A stretch of DNA of 64,000 nucleotides from Sporosarcina sp. ANT_H38. Its GTDB lineage: Bacteria; Bacillota; Bacilli; Bacillales_A; Planococcaceae. The stretch covers positions 1,922,001-1,986,000 of the forward strand of contig NZ_VOBC01000001.1 in the NCBI RefSeq assembly GCF_008369195.1. Direction: 5' to 3'. This document shows positions 44,908 to 54,437 of this stretch, one piece after another. Position 1 is the stretch's first letter. Each line of letters starts with the position of its first letter. Under the pieces are notes generated by a model, which searched no databases, was not told where the DNA came from, and was given only the letters and a program-made list of their open reading frames with translations. A program made the translations under genes and the position numbers.

Positions 44908-45408
44908 TTATTTTTTCTTAAAAGCAATCAAATTTTCTAACGTATCTGACAGTATATCCATTTGTCTTTCTTTTTCATTTAACTCTTCTTTCACCTCAAT
45001 AATACAGTTCAATAAAATTTCATCTGCTATTTCACCTTTAATTGATTCTATCAATTGATACGCTTGTGCTTGTACTTCAAAGTTTCCATTTATCAAATGG
45101 TAAATTAGTGTTTCTACATGTGCTGAACAATCGAACGGTTCTAGTGCGTATAATAGTGTTCCTCTATACCCTAAAGTTTTTGGATCATTAATAACATCTA
45201 TTAACGGTTGTACCACTTCTTCGCTCCCAATGTCACTTAAAGTTAAAGCGATGGAGTTTCTTAATGAAGCATTTTCTGTTCTTTGTAAGTATTCAATAAG
45301 TAGAGGAATTACTTGAATGTCCTTACTTCTGCCAATTTCCTCTAAAATGATTGCTGCTTCCTCAAACTTGTCATTTTCTATTGCAAATCTTAATGAATTA
45401 TTGTCCAT
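44908..45408 (-). CDS. HEAT-repeat protein
   Basis: 166 residues of paired helices in HEAT-like units: FEEAAIILEEIGRSKDIQVI PLLIEYL, ASLRNSIALTLSDIGSEEVV QPLIDVI, TLLYALEPFDCSAHVETLIY HLI, VQAQAYQLIESIKGEIADEI. Such scaffolds bind proteins; no catalytic site. The weak ribosome site (ATAGGT) leaves the start less certain. The ISL3 element sits directly behind its stop and may have removed its terminator. Confidence 0.75.
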   Translation of the reverse strand: MDNNSLRFAIENDKFEEAAIILEEIGRSKDIQVIPLLIEYLQRTENASLRNSIALTLSDIGSEEVVQPLIDVINDPKTLGYRGTLLYALEPFDCSAHVETLIYHLINGNFEVQAQAYQLIESIKGEIADEILLNCIIEVKEELNEKERQMDILSDTLENLIAFKKK

Positions 45409-45464
45409 AATACCTATCCAAACTCCTTGTCATTTACCGTAATTAAGTTTAGATTATCATACTG

Positions 45465-45540
45465 TTCTTCTTCAACTAAACTGCGCCGTTAGTTCAAGTG
45501 TAATCTTTCGCAATCTTTAAATTTATTTTAACATAAAATT
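45465..45540. repeat. Dispersed repeat TTCAACTAAACT...CCGTTAGTT, second copy
   Basis: CTTCTTCAACTAAACTGCGC CGTTAGTTCAAGTGTAATCT then TTCGCAATCT matches 37108-37160. The rest of 45541-45804 holds only a weak CCCGT/ACGGG stem (about 45758-45776) and no gene. Confidence 0.5.
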
Positions 45541-45804
45541 TCAAATTCCCTTCAGAATATAAGTCTAGTATATCTAAATCGCAGCATTTTTAGCATTTGT
45601 TTAACAACACCGCATAAATTTGTGTACGTATTGATGTGTTATTTAGTTGTCAAATCGACTAAAGCACTGATATAACAACAAAAAGGAAGACACCAATTCA
45701 AATGCGAATTGTGTCCCCGATTAAGTAGTTATTTAATGTTTTCCCCCTTAAACCGAACCCGTTATATTTTTCAGACGGGCTTTATTCGACGCTTATTTCT
45801 TAGT

Positions 45805-47616
45805 TCAATTGTTTGTTGACAATAATGACTCGAGTTCATTTAATTTCACTTCAAATACTTTACATGCTTCAGCGATTGGTGCTGATGATTCCATATCCAC
45901 ACCAGCTGCTTTTAATAGTTCAATCGGGAAGTCTGAACAGCCTGCTTTTAAGAAGTTATTAATATATCGATTCACTGCAGGTTTACCTTCTTCCAAAATC
46001 TGTTTGCTTAACGCAATAGCAGCGCCTTGACCAGTTGCGTATTGGTATACATAGTAGTTGAAATAGAAGTGTGGAATACGTGCCCATTCTAAACCAATTT
46101 CTTTATCTATCGTCATCGCTTCACCAAAATACTGTTTATTCAAGTTGTAGTAAACTTCTGTCAGCTTTTCAGCTGTTAATGCTTCACCATGTTGATCAAT
46201 CTGGTGTACGGTATGCTCAAACTCAGCGAGCATTGTTTGACGGAATATAGTTCCATGGAAATTATTTAACCAGTGATTTAGCAAGTAAATTTTTTGCTGT
46301 GGATTATCTACTGTTTTTAGTAAATGGTCAGATAATAATTCCTCATTACAAATAGACGCTACTTCTGCTACGAAAATTGAATAACGTGCATAAGGAAAAG
46401 GTTGAGTTTGGCGGGTATAGTAACTATGCATACTATGACCAAATTCATGTGATAGTGTAAATAAGTTCTCTAAATTATTTTTCCAATTCATTAATATATA
46501 AGGATTTGTACCATATGAACCCCCAGAATAAGCACCGCTACGCTTCCCCTTGTTTTCAAACACATCAACCCAGCGGCTATCCAATCCTTGTTGTACAGAT
46601 GCTTGGTACTCTTCTCCAAGTGGTGCAAAACTTTTCACCATCATATCTTTCGCTTGTTCATATAGTATTTCCATTTTCGATTCTTTAACTAAAGGTGTAA
46701 ATAAATCATACATATGGAGTTCATCTACACCTAATACTTTTTTACGCAATGCTACGTAACGATGTAGAAGTGGTAAATTTTCGTGTACTGTAGTAACTAA
46801 CTGATCGTACACTTTTTCTGGAATAGAATTAGTTTTCATTGCAGCGTGACGAGCCGAACCAAATTTACGTATTTCTGCATTAGCATTTTGAGCTTTTACA
46901 TGCCCTGCTAAAGTAGAAGAAAATGTATGTATGTACTTTCCGTACGTTTCATAAAACGCTTTAAATGCCCCTTCACGCACATCGCGATTTTCGCTTTCTA
47001 AAAATGACATGTACGAGGCGTGTGCTAATGGTACTCCTTCACCTTTGTCATTTTTCACGTTTGGAAATTGTAAATCCGCATTATCTAACGTGAAAAAGGT
47101 TTGGGCAGAAGCATTGGTTACTTCTGAAAGTTGTGCAAGTAATTCTTCATTCTTTGCAGATAACACATGTGGACGTTCTAGGTTTAATTCTTTAAATAGT
47201 TGTTCATATAAACGTAGTGGCTCATAAGTAGTTAAATAGCTTTGTATAGTTGCTTCATCAAGCGCTAAAATTCCTGGTGTAATAAATGACCATGCAGCAC
47301 CAAACTTGGCACCCAATGAGTTTACGCGACCATCCATTGCTTGATACGTACTATTTGTTGTATCTTGGTCATGCTTTAAAAAGCTATACATGTGTAGCTT
47401 TTTAAAACGCTCAGACATTTTATCGCTAAATTGTAATGTCTCATATAAATTCTCTGCACTTTCTACCAATTTGCCTTTAAATTTTTCAGCTTCAGGTATT
47501 AGTTGCTCAAACGCTTTAAATTCCTCGTTCCAAGCTTCATCGGATGGGAAAAGACTTTGTAAATCCCAAGTCATTTCAACAGGTACTTCTTCACGTCTTA
47601 ACATTTTGTTTGTCAT
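45805..47616 (-). CDS. pepF: Oligoendopeptidase F
   Basis: 603 residues from the ATG at 47616 with GGAGGGGG 7 nt before; the frame upstream is not supported. Typical opening REEVPVEMTWDLQSLFPSDE, and the M3B zinc motif SHEFGHSMHS with the second ligand in FVAEVASICNEELL. The C-terminal LTEVYYNLNKQYFGEAM and FYFNYYVYQYATGQGAAIAL are family hallmarks. A cytoplasmic metallopeptidase that degrades peptides of about 6-20 residues. Monocistronic. Confidence 0.95.
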   Translation of the reverse strand: MTNKMLRREEVPVEMTWDLQSLFPSDEAWNEEFKAFEQLIPEAEKFKGKLVESAENLYETLQFSDKMSERFKKLHMYSFLKHDQDTTNSTYQAMDGRVNSLGAKFGAAWSFITPGILALDEATIQSYLTTYEPLRLYEQLFKELNLERPHVLSAKNEELLAQLSEVTNASAQTFFTLDNADLQFPNVKNDKGEGVPLAHASYMSFLESENRDVREGAFKAFYETYGKYIHTFSSTLAGHVKAQNANAEIRKFGSARHAAMKTNSIPEKVYDQLVTTVHENLPLLHRYVALRKKVLGVDELHMYDLFTPLVKESKMEILYEQAKDMMVKSFAPLGEEYQASVQQGLDSRWVDVFENKGKRSGAYSGGSYGTNPYILMNWKNNLENLFTLSHEFGHSMHSYYTRQTQPFPYARYSIFVAEVASICNEELLSDHLLKTVDNPQQKIYLLNHWLNNFHGTIFRQTMLAEFEHTVHQIDQHGEALTAEKLTEVYYNLNKQYFGEAMTIDKEIGLEWARIPHFYFNYYVYQYATGQGAAIALSKQILEEGKPAVNRYINNFLKAGCSDFPIELLKAAGVDMESSAPIAEACKVFEVKLNELESLLSTNN

Positions 47617-47887
47617 TAAATAACCCCCTCCATTTGTTTCAATTTCATTTAACACCACTAATTAGGCTATTTATTCAGAAAAACGCCATTCTTTCATAAT
47701 ATCTAATTTTAACAATTATATCCAGTAATTGCAGTAGATCGTTCTTACAGCATGTCCCCAATAATAGTGAATTGTTTTTTTACCACATTTTTTATGTGAT
47801 TCGTTTTTCTTTCCACATCGAATTCGTTAAAGGCATATGTAGAAACTCATGAGAGCTTCTCACGATGACACTTTAGATTACGCAAAA

Positions 47888-47934
47888 AAATACACCACCT
47901 CCAGATTAACGATCCGTAGATGGTGTATTTAATT
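47888..47934 (-). terminator. Terminator of metH
   Basis: AAATACACCACCT (47888-47900) / AGATGGTGTATTT (47928-47940 region), with T-run TTTTTTT on the minus-strand exit. It abuts the metH stop. Confidence 0.8.
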
Positions 47935-47941
47935 TCACAGA

Positions 47942-50900
47942 TTAATTCACAACAAAATATCTCGCATCTGGATGAGCAAATACCATTGCAGATACTGATG
48001 CTTCAGGTTCCATCATGAATCCTTCTGTTAACTGCACGCCAATATCTTCAGGTCTTACCAAGTTAAATAGCTTGGCTTGGTCTTCTAAATGTGGACAAGC
48101 TGGATAGCCGAAGGAGAAGCGTTGCCCTTGGTATTTAGCAGCGAAAGCGTCTTTCATTGTAAAGTCTGTTGCGTCTGGGAAGCCCCACTGATCTCGAATT
48201 TCTTGATGAATTCGTTCTGCAAATCCTTCCGCTAGTTCAAGGGCAGTCGCCTGGAATGCATGGCTTTCTAAAAACTTCCCTTGTTCTTTTAGTCTAGTTG
48301 CTTCAGCTCGTACGCCGTGACCTGCCGTTACTTGCATAAACGCAACATAGTCCATTTCCCCGCTGTCCACTGATTTCAAGAAATCAGCTAGACATAAGAA
48401 TGGTGTGACAGATTGGCGTGGGAACGTGAAACGTTCGATTTCTGTTTTAGCATCTTCCGGATCATAAATTATTACATCATCGCCATCTGATTGCGCAGGG
48501 AAAAATTGATACAATCCCCGTGGTTTTAAGAGATCCGAGCGTAAGAATCCAGTTACGAGTTCATGGAGCCCAGTTGCACGTTCATCACCTTGTTCGATTA
48601 GCTTATCACTATATCCTCTAAGACCTAAGTGGTGGCCAATCAATGTACGCATATTTACATAAGGATGAAGGTGAGCAACAGAATAATCTCTCATCACATG
48701 TCGACGAAGATCTTTCGGTTTATACACTTTCACATCTTCTCGAACCGTTTTCACCGGCTTCTCCAGAACAGCAACCGCTTGTTTGGAAGCACGAACCGCC
48801 TCTGCTAATACACGTTTCTCTTGTTGGATGCCCAATTCGCCTAATAAAACTTCTTTATCTTCCTTATCTTGCAGACGATTTGCAAGATCGAGTCCTTGCA
48901 TGGCATCTTTTGCATATAACACCGGACCATCGTATTCCGCAGAAATTTTTGTTTCTGTGAAACGACGAGATAGAGCAGCTCCACCTACAAGAATTGGTAC
49001 ATCTATTCCAGCTTCTTTAAAATCTTGCGCTGTAATAACCATTTGATGTGCAGATTTAACGAGTAAACCAGACAAACCAATGATATCCGGCTTTTCTTGA
49101 CGAATGACTTCAATCAGCTTAGCAGGCGTTACTTTAATGCCAACATCAATTACTTTATAGCCATTATTACTTAAAATAATTTCGACTAAGTTTTTCCCAA
49201 TATCGTGCACATCGCCTTTAACAGTTGCCAGTACGATTTTTCCTTTACCGGAATCATCTTCTTTTTTCTCCATGAAATCTTCTAGGTAAAGAACGGATGC
49301 TTTCATAACACCTGCACTTTGCAGTACTTCAGCAACTATGAGCTTATTCTCATTGAACAGACGCCCAACCTCAGACATCCCCGCCATCAGCGGCCCGTTG
49401 ATAATATCAAGCGGTGTATCATACATCTGAAGTGCGGCTTCCAAATCAGGTAGCAACCCTTCTTTTGTTCCTTCAATAATGTAATAAGCAAGACGTTCAG
49501 GCACTGTTTTGGGAATATCATCTTCTGTTTTCTCTTTTTTCTTACCGCGATAAAAATCAGTGAAATCAGCAAGCGTTTTATCCGTTGTGGTAAATAATAG
49601 CTCGTCCGCCATTACAATTTCCTGCTCTGGAATAGACGCAAAGCGCTCCAGTTTCTCTGTATTGACAATCGCAAAATCAAGTCCTGCTTGTGTACAATGA
49701 TATAAATAAACGGCATTCAACACTTCGCGTCCGACCGGTGGAAGACCAAATGACACATTACTTACACCTAAAGTTGTTAGACAGCGCGGCATTTTTTCTT
49801 TTATTAAACGAATTCCTTCAATCGTTTCTATTGCGGCACCAATGTATTGTTGATCCCCAGTGCCGACTGGGAATACAAGCGGATCGAAAATAATATCTTC
49901 AGGCGCAAGCCCCCATTTGTTCACAAGCAAATCATATGAACGTTCGGCGATTTCTAGTTTTCGTTCACGCGTAACGCCCATTCCGATTTCATCAATCGTC
50001 CCAACGACTACAGCAGCACCATACTTTTTTACCAGTGGCATTACTGCATCAAATCGTTCTTCTCCGTCTTCTAGGTTGATAGAGTTAATGATTGTTTTAC
50101 CTTGTGAATATTTTAGCGCTTCTTCAATCACTTTTTCATCCGTCGAATCAATGACTAGTGGCACTTTAACTTTTTTCACAACTTCTTTCATAAATTTAGA
50201 CATGTCCTCTAACTCATCGCGGTCTGGATTCGCAAGGCAAATATCAATAACATGCGCTCCACCCTTTACTTGGGCACGTGCAATTTCAGAAGCTTCTTCA
50301 AACTTCCCTTCTATAATCAATCGTTTAAATTTCCGGGATCCAATTACATTTGTGCGCTCACCTATTAATAAAGGACGCATTGATTCATCATATTGAAGCG
50401 GTTCAATCCCAGATAAGACATGACCACGACTCGATTCCGCTGGCTTACGTGGTGCCAAATCTTTCACGGCTTCTCGCACTGCCCGAATATGTGCAGGAGT
50501 CGTTCCACAACATCCACCTACCAAATTTAGCCACCCTTTTTCTGCAAAGCCCTGTAACTTTTTAGATAGTGATTCTGGCGACTCATGGTAATGCCCTTCT
50601 TCGTCTGGCAATCCTGCGTTCGGATAACAACTAACATAGCCATCAGATATCTCTGACAGCGAGCGGATATGATCTCTCATAAATTCAGGACCCGTTGCAC
50701 AGTTTAAGCCTACAGATAGTGGTTTAATATGTTCAATGGAAATATAGAAAGCCTCAATGCTTTGACCCGCTAACGTAGTCCCCATCGGTTCAATTGTCCC
50801 GGAAATCATAATCGGAAGTTCTATTCCCGTTTCTTCAAACGCTTTTTTAATGCCAATTGTAGCAGCCTTGACGTTCAGCATATCTTGACTTGTTTCTAGT

Positions 50901-51379
50901 AAAATCAAGTCACTTCCACCTTCGACCAACGCTTTCGCTTGTATGTAAAAGTCCCGTGTTAATTCATCAAACGTAATTCCACCTGTGACAGAGAGCGTTT
51001 TCGTAGTTGGCCCAATTGCACCTGCTACAAAACGTGGCCATTCAACTGTAGAAAATTCTGCACTACATTTTTTCGCAAATTGTGCTGCACGGAAGTTAAT
51101 GTCATGTGCTTGGTCTCCGAGATCATAGTCATTTAACACAACCGGCGTTCCACCAAACGTATTCGTACATATAATATCGGCTCCTGCTTCTAAATAGGCA
51201 CGATGAATCCTTTCAATAACCCCTGGATTGACAATATTTAAATACTCATTACACCCATCATATTCTTCCCCGCCGAAATCTTCCGGAGAAAGATTAGCGT
51301 TTTGAATCATCGTTCCCATTGCTCCGTCAATGATAAGAATTCTTTTTTGAAGTTCCTCTTTAATAACGTGAGTAGACAT
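47942..51379 (-). CDS. metH: Cobalamin-dependent methionine synthase
   Basis: 1145 residues from the ATG at 51379 after AGAGAGG. Four modules: homocysteine-binding (IIDGAMGTMIQ; zinc cysteines in GLNCATG and LVGGCCGTTPAHI), pterin-binding (IGERTNVIGSRKFKRLI, FDPLVFPVGTG), cobalamin cap and Rossmann domain (ATVKGDVHDIGKNLVEIIL, cobalt-binding His), and the SAM-binding activation domain (RATGLHELVTG, RAEATRL, SFGYPACPHLEDQ). It methylates homocysteine with methyltetrahydrofolate. Expression is controlled by the S-box riboswitch upstream. Confidence 0.96.
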   Translation of the reverse strand: MSTHVIKEELQKRILIIDGAMGTMIQNANLSPEDFGGEEYDGCNEYLNIVNPGVIERIHRAYLEAGADIICTNTFGGTPVVLNDYDLGDQAHDINFRAAQFAKKCSAEFSTVEWPRFVAGAIGPTTKTLSVTGGITFDELTRDFYIQAKALVEGGSDLILLETSQDMLNVKAATIGIKKAFEETGIELPIMISGTIEPMGTTLAGQSIEAFYISIEHIKPLSVGLNCATGPEFMRDHIRSLSEISDGYVSCYPNAGLPDEEGHYHESPESLSKKLQGFAEKGWLNLVGGCCGTTPAHIRAVREAVKDLAPRKPAESSRGHVLSGIEPLQYDESMRPLLIGERTNVIGSRKFKRLIIEGKFEEASEIARAQVKGGAHVIDICLANPDRDELEDMSKFMKEVVKKVKVPLVIDSTDEKVIEEALKYSQGKTIINSINLEDGEERFDAVMPLVKKYGAAVVVGTIDEIGMGVTRERKLEIAERSYDLLVNKWGLAPEDIIFDPLVFPVGTGDQQYIGAAIETIEGIRLIKEKMPRCLTTLGVSNVSFGLPPVGREVLNAVYLYHCTQAGLDFAIVNTEKLERFASIPEQEIVMADELLFTTTDKTLADFTDFYRGKKKEKTEDDIPKTVPERLAYYIIEGTKEGLLPDLEAALQMYDTPLDIINGPLMAGMSEVGRLFNENKLIVAEVLQSAGVMKASVLYLEDFMEKKEDDSGKGKIVLATVKGDVHDIGKNLVEIILSNNGYKVIDVGIKVTPAKLIEVIRQEKPDIIGLSGLLVKSAHQMVITAQDFKEAGIDVPILVGGAALSRRFTETKISAEYDGPVLYAKDAMQGLDLANRLQDKEDKEVLLGELGIQQEKRVLAEAVRASKQAVAVLEKPVKTVREDVKVYKPKDLRRHVMRDYSVAHLHPYVNMRTLIGHHLGLRGYSDKLIEQGDERATGLHELVTGFLRSDLLKPRGLYQFFPAQSDGDDVIIYDPEDAKTEIERFTFPRQSVTPFLCLADFLKSVDSGEMDYVAFMQVTAGHGVRAEATRLKEQGKFLESHAFQATALELAEGFAERIHQEIRDQWGFPDATDFTMKDAFAAKYQGQRFSFGYPACPHLEDQAKLFNLVRPEDIGVQLTEGFMMEPEASVSAMVFAHPDARYFVVN

Positions 51380-51624
51380 AGGTGACCTCTCTCTGTGCAT
51401 TAATTTATTTACTGCTATCAATCAATTTCAGTGACATATCATTTCAAAGGAAAAACGCGATTGTGAATAGGCCATTACTTAATTTTTTGGTGTACTAAAA
51501 TGTCCCGCATATCTAGTTAAATACTTTCTGCAGTAGCAATTTTTCTAGAGTACGTCTAAAAAATAGTTGGTTTTTACGGATTCAATTCATCTACTAACCT
51601 TATTCTACTTATCCTCCTAAATCA

Positions 51625-51777
51625 CAAAAAAGCCTTCTATGAAAAGAGGGCTTTACGATATCTACTTGGTTCCTTTTCATCTGTCAGGACATCGCTCGCC
51701 TGCTGGATTTAGCACCTGACCTTACGGCTGGTTGCTGAAGTGTCATTGGGCCAGTCCCTCAACTTCTCTTGATAAGA
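51625..51777 (-). promoter_or_regulatory. SAM-I (S-box) riboswitch with terminator, controlling metH
   Basis: The minus strand shows the S-box consensus in order: CTTATCAAGAGAAG, TTGAGGGACTGGCCCAATGA, CACTTCAGCAACCAGC, AAGGTCAGGTGCTAAATCC and GCGATGTCCTGACAGATGA (aptamer about 51777-51670). A terminator follows (AAAGCCCTCTTTTCATAGAA GGCTTTTTT, about 51655-51625). When SAM is abundant the terminator forms and metH is off. About 245 nt of further leader precede the metH start. Confidence 0.95.
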
Positions 51778-51807
51778 ATTCACTATTCAGTTTTAGTTAA
51801 TAAGTGT

Positions 51808-51836
51808 ATCGTAACGTGATAATTCACTTCAGTCAA
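51808..51836 (-). promoter_or_regulatory. SigA promoter of the metH riboswitch transcript
   Basis: TTGACT (51836-51831), 17 bp, TACGAT (51813-51808), about 25-30 nt before the aptamer. Confidence 0.7.
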
Positions 51837-52040
51837 GACTGTTTTTTTCGAAAAAGGGAATTTTCATTATTTTAGGCTAGTTTCCTGATTCACTCATACT
51901 CACCATTATAAATATGAGTTTCGAAAATTTTCTTTCATCATTTATGTTTTTACGATTCCCACAATTTGATATCATGTAAAGTACAGGAGGTTGTGGGAGG
52001 TTTACTCCCCACTTTTTACTCGTAAGTTACTATTACTGTT

Positions 52041-52955
52041 TCATTCATGAGAGCCATGTTCCAATTGACCAATAATGCTAGCCCATTGTCTGGTTAGATA
52101 AGGTGAAACGTCGTCAATTCCGGATACTGCTTCAAGGAGCTCAAAGGTGTGACCGCCCCATGGACCTTGTGGATCGAATACTTGCCTGCCGATTCGCAAA
52201 CCTGTTGCTTCGATATGACTGTTCAGTCGTTGAATTCCTTCATTAAGCAGATCGACGGGTAGCGGTTTGTTCCTTCGCCGGCTCCATTCTGCCAAGAAGG
52301 ACATGCCCCGCAATATATCATATTCAAAAAATCGAGGAAAACAAGGCTTCAGCCATTCCATATCGATGATGTTTCCATTTTGTTTGGAACATACAAGACG
52401 ATGTTCCATCAAATAACGTGCGCCTTGGTCCAAGAAAACGGCTTCCTGCGGAGTGAATTCGTGATTCGTATACCACAAAATAGCCTCAAGTGGAGGTAGC
52501 GTCGAAACAATAGAGCTCTTATTAGAGTGTATATAAGCTGTTGGTTCGCAGTTCAGCCCACCATCAGACAACTGATGCTTTAGAAACCATTCGCGAATCC
52601 AAGGCAACTCCTTATCTAAATCACAGCCATAGTCCATCAAAATCATATAGTATACAGCAAGTTCACAATGGCAGCAGTCCATTTTCATTCTATCGATTTC
52701 ACTTATTGGATGATCGTCGGCATATATGATGAAGGTCGGCCAGGTTTGAGCTTCCAGCAAATACTTGGCTCTGGCAATAGCGGACTCAGGAATTTGTTTC
52801 ACTTCCCCCATCTCATAAAGTGTAGCCATATGCCACCACGCCCCATTCCATTTTCTACGACTGTCTTGGCAATGACCCATGTAGAAATCCGGATTAGATT
52901 CAAGAAATTGTATAGACCCTTCTATCGCATTACGAATAGATTCATTTGTTTCCAT
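52041..52955 (-). CDS. Uncharacterised alpha/alpha-toroid (prenyltransferase/squalene-cyclase-like) protein
   Basis: 304 residues of helical pairs: IEGSIQFLESNPDFYMGHCQ, WNGAWWHMATLYEMGEVKQI, WIREWFLKHQLSDGGLNCEP, FEYDILRGMSFLAEWSRRRN, PQGPWGGHTFELLEAVSG. QLSDGGLNCEP and GPWGGHTF look like QW-type toroid repeats. MDCCHCELAVYY gives a Cys/His cluster that may bind metal. No signal peptide. ATG after GGGGGAT. Catalytic role not known; family assignment is from pattern only. Confidence 0.65.
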   Translation of the reverse strand: METNESIRNAIEGSIQFLESNPDFYMGHCQDSRRKWNGAWWHMATLYEMGEVKQIPESAIARAKYLLEAQTWPTFIIYADDHPISEIDRMKMDCCHCELAVYYMILMDYGCDLDKELPWIREWFLKHQLSDGGLNCEPTAYIHSNKSSIVSTLPPLEAILWYTNHEFTPQEAVFLDQGARYLMEHRLVCSKQNGNIIDMEWLKPCFPRFFEYDILRGMSFLAEWSRRRNKPLPVDLLNEGIQRLNSHIEATGLRIGRQVFDPQGPWGGHTFELLEAVSGIDDVSPYLTRQWASIIGQLEHGSHE

Positions 52956-53194
52956 CTACGATATCCCCCTTTTGTTTATCACACAAATCCACAGCGAAAC
53001 GGTAGCTTTCCCTATGATTTCATTGGTAATAACTAGATAATTCACAGTCATATTATTTGTAAATACTATTTTTCAAAAAGAGCATTTTGAGAGTACACTA
53101 TTCTAATTATATCAGCACACGTTAGCAAACTATGTAACTTCTGTGCGAATAAACTGTAAACTCTTCGATATTATCAAATGTGGCAAATTAAATA

Positions 53195-53527
53195 TTATGT
53201 AAGCTCACCTTGAACTTGTCCTTCAAGGATCCTCTGACGGATGAAACGATTCATTTCTGGCTCCAATGCATCAAGTGCGGAATCCATTTGGATGAGGATA
53301 TTTACATTATTGCTTTTGAATGTCATGAAAAACTGTAAGAACAGCAGGTGACACTCCGCATAAAATGCACGAATCGCATCTCCCCCTTGTCCTTTCAATG
53401 AATCTTCCAGCGCAACGAGTCCTTCGACTGCGGTCTCGATTGCTTTCATTTCATTTTCCAAACGATTTAGCATGGTATTATTCCGCCGCAAGCCATCGTG
53501 GAAAGGGCTGACATCTACTACTTTCAT
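53195..53527 (-). pseudogene. LXG-domain N-terminal fragment
   Basis: KVVDVSPFHDGLRRNNTMLN RLENEMKAIETAVEGLVALE DSLKGQGGDAIRAFYAECHL reads almost identically to the start of the full LXG toxin at 57653. It stops after ILEGQVQGELT where the full protein continues. The extension upstream of Met 53527 runs into a palindrome and lacks a ribosome site. A silent secretion-domain remnant, possibly a recombination donor. Confidence 0.75.
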
Positions 53528-53546
53528 GTATTTGAAAAAGGTACCT

Positions 53547-53587
53547 ATCAAAGACATGACCCTGTATCTTGTCTTTGATGGGCACCA
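53547..53587. repeat. REP-like palindrome next to the LXG fragment
   Basis: GGTACCTATCAAAGACA and TGTCTTTGATGGGCACC are near-perfect inverses around a 12-nt loop. It carries the GGTACC/GGCACC ends seen in other dispersed motifs. AGGTACCTCAAATTC lies nearby at 53753. The rest of 53588-53885 has no gene. Confidence 0.6.
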
Positions 53588-53885
53588 CGGGATTTTATAA
53601 TGTTAAAGTTCTGAAATAAATCTGTAAATTCCGCATCATTTTTCTATGATTAGGTCCTGTGAGTGTATCCGGATTAATCTTTTCATGTTTGTACAATCAT
53701 ATTAATCGCAACAAACACGATTGATTAAACTTTCACAATTGAATTAGTGACAGGTACCTCAAATTCATATTAACCTCTACAAACACGATTGTTAATCCTT
53801 AACAACTAAATAAATGACAATCATTTGACGCTAACTATTATTACTTAATTGCTGATTTTGAATGCGAAAGTTAAGACTTTAAGTT

Positions 53886-54425
53886 TCACCTTTTTAATTT
53901 CAGATTTAATATCAATTCCTGAATATTTTCAGTAATAATATCGAAAGTTCCTCTCTGAAAATCTTCTAAATAAACTTTTCCGCATTTATTCTTAATTACC
54001 ACTAGCAGTCCATTACCCTCAATTCCTATAGGTATGTTTTCTAATCTATCCCCATGATTCTTCTTATACCCCTTTAATATCTCTTGAAATGAACTTAATT
54101 CAATACTCGGTAAGACAGACTCTAATTTAATATAGTGATTGTTGATAAAACCGTCTAATTCTGCGAACCAATATGAATTAAAATACTCAATTATCGTCTT
54201 ATGAAACTCAATTCCAAATTCCTCTTTTAATTGCTTGAAATCATGTGAAACTTTTTTTTCTACAGGTTTCCATGAAACATATTCATCTTCATCAATTTCA
54301 CCTTCAAAGATTATTGAATTATTGGTTTCATCAATTACTGGAGTTTTAAATAAAAAATCTAACCCCCCATCCGCTAAGTCTCTTCTTAATCTAAAATATT
54401 GTTGCATTGCTTCTTTAGTAGACAA
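53886..54425 (-). CDS. Syd-like SUKH-2 immunity protein
   Basis: 179 residues from a TTG at 54425, 6 nt after GAAGGAGG. AMQQYFRLRRDLADGG at the start; the SUKH/Syd core is seen in YFNSYWFAELDGFINNHYIK and NIPIGIEGNGLLVVIKNKCG KVYLEDFQRG. It starts 12 nt after the toxin stop, so it is the cognate immunity protein that would bind the nuclease domain encoded at 54438. Confidence 0.75.
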   Translation of the reverse strand: MSTKEAMQQYFRLRRDLADGGLDFLFKTPVIDETNNSIIFEGEIDEDEYVSWKPVEKKVSHDFKQLKEEFGIEFHKTIIEYFNSYWFAELDGFINNHYIKLESVLPSIELSSFQEILKGYKKNHGDRLENIPIGIEGNGLLVVIKNKCGKVYLEDFQRGTFDIITENIQELILNLKLKR

Positions 54426-54437
54426 ATATATCCTCCT

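Noticed and set aside
49860..50396. Plus-strand 178-codon frame
   Set aside because: Antisense to metH, which is full length and conserved.
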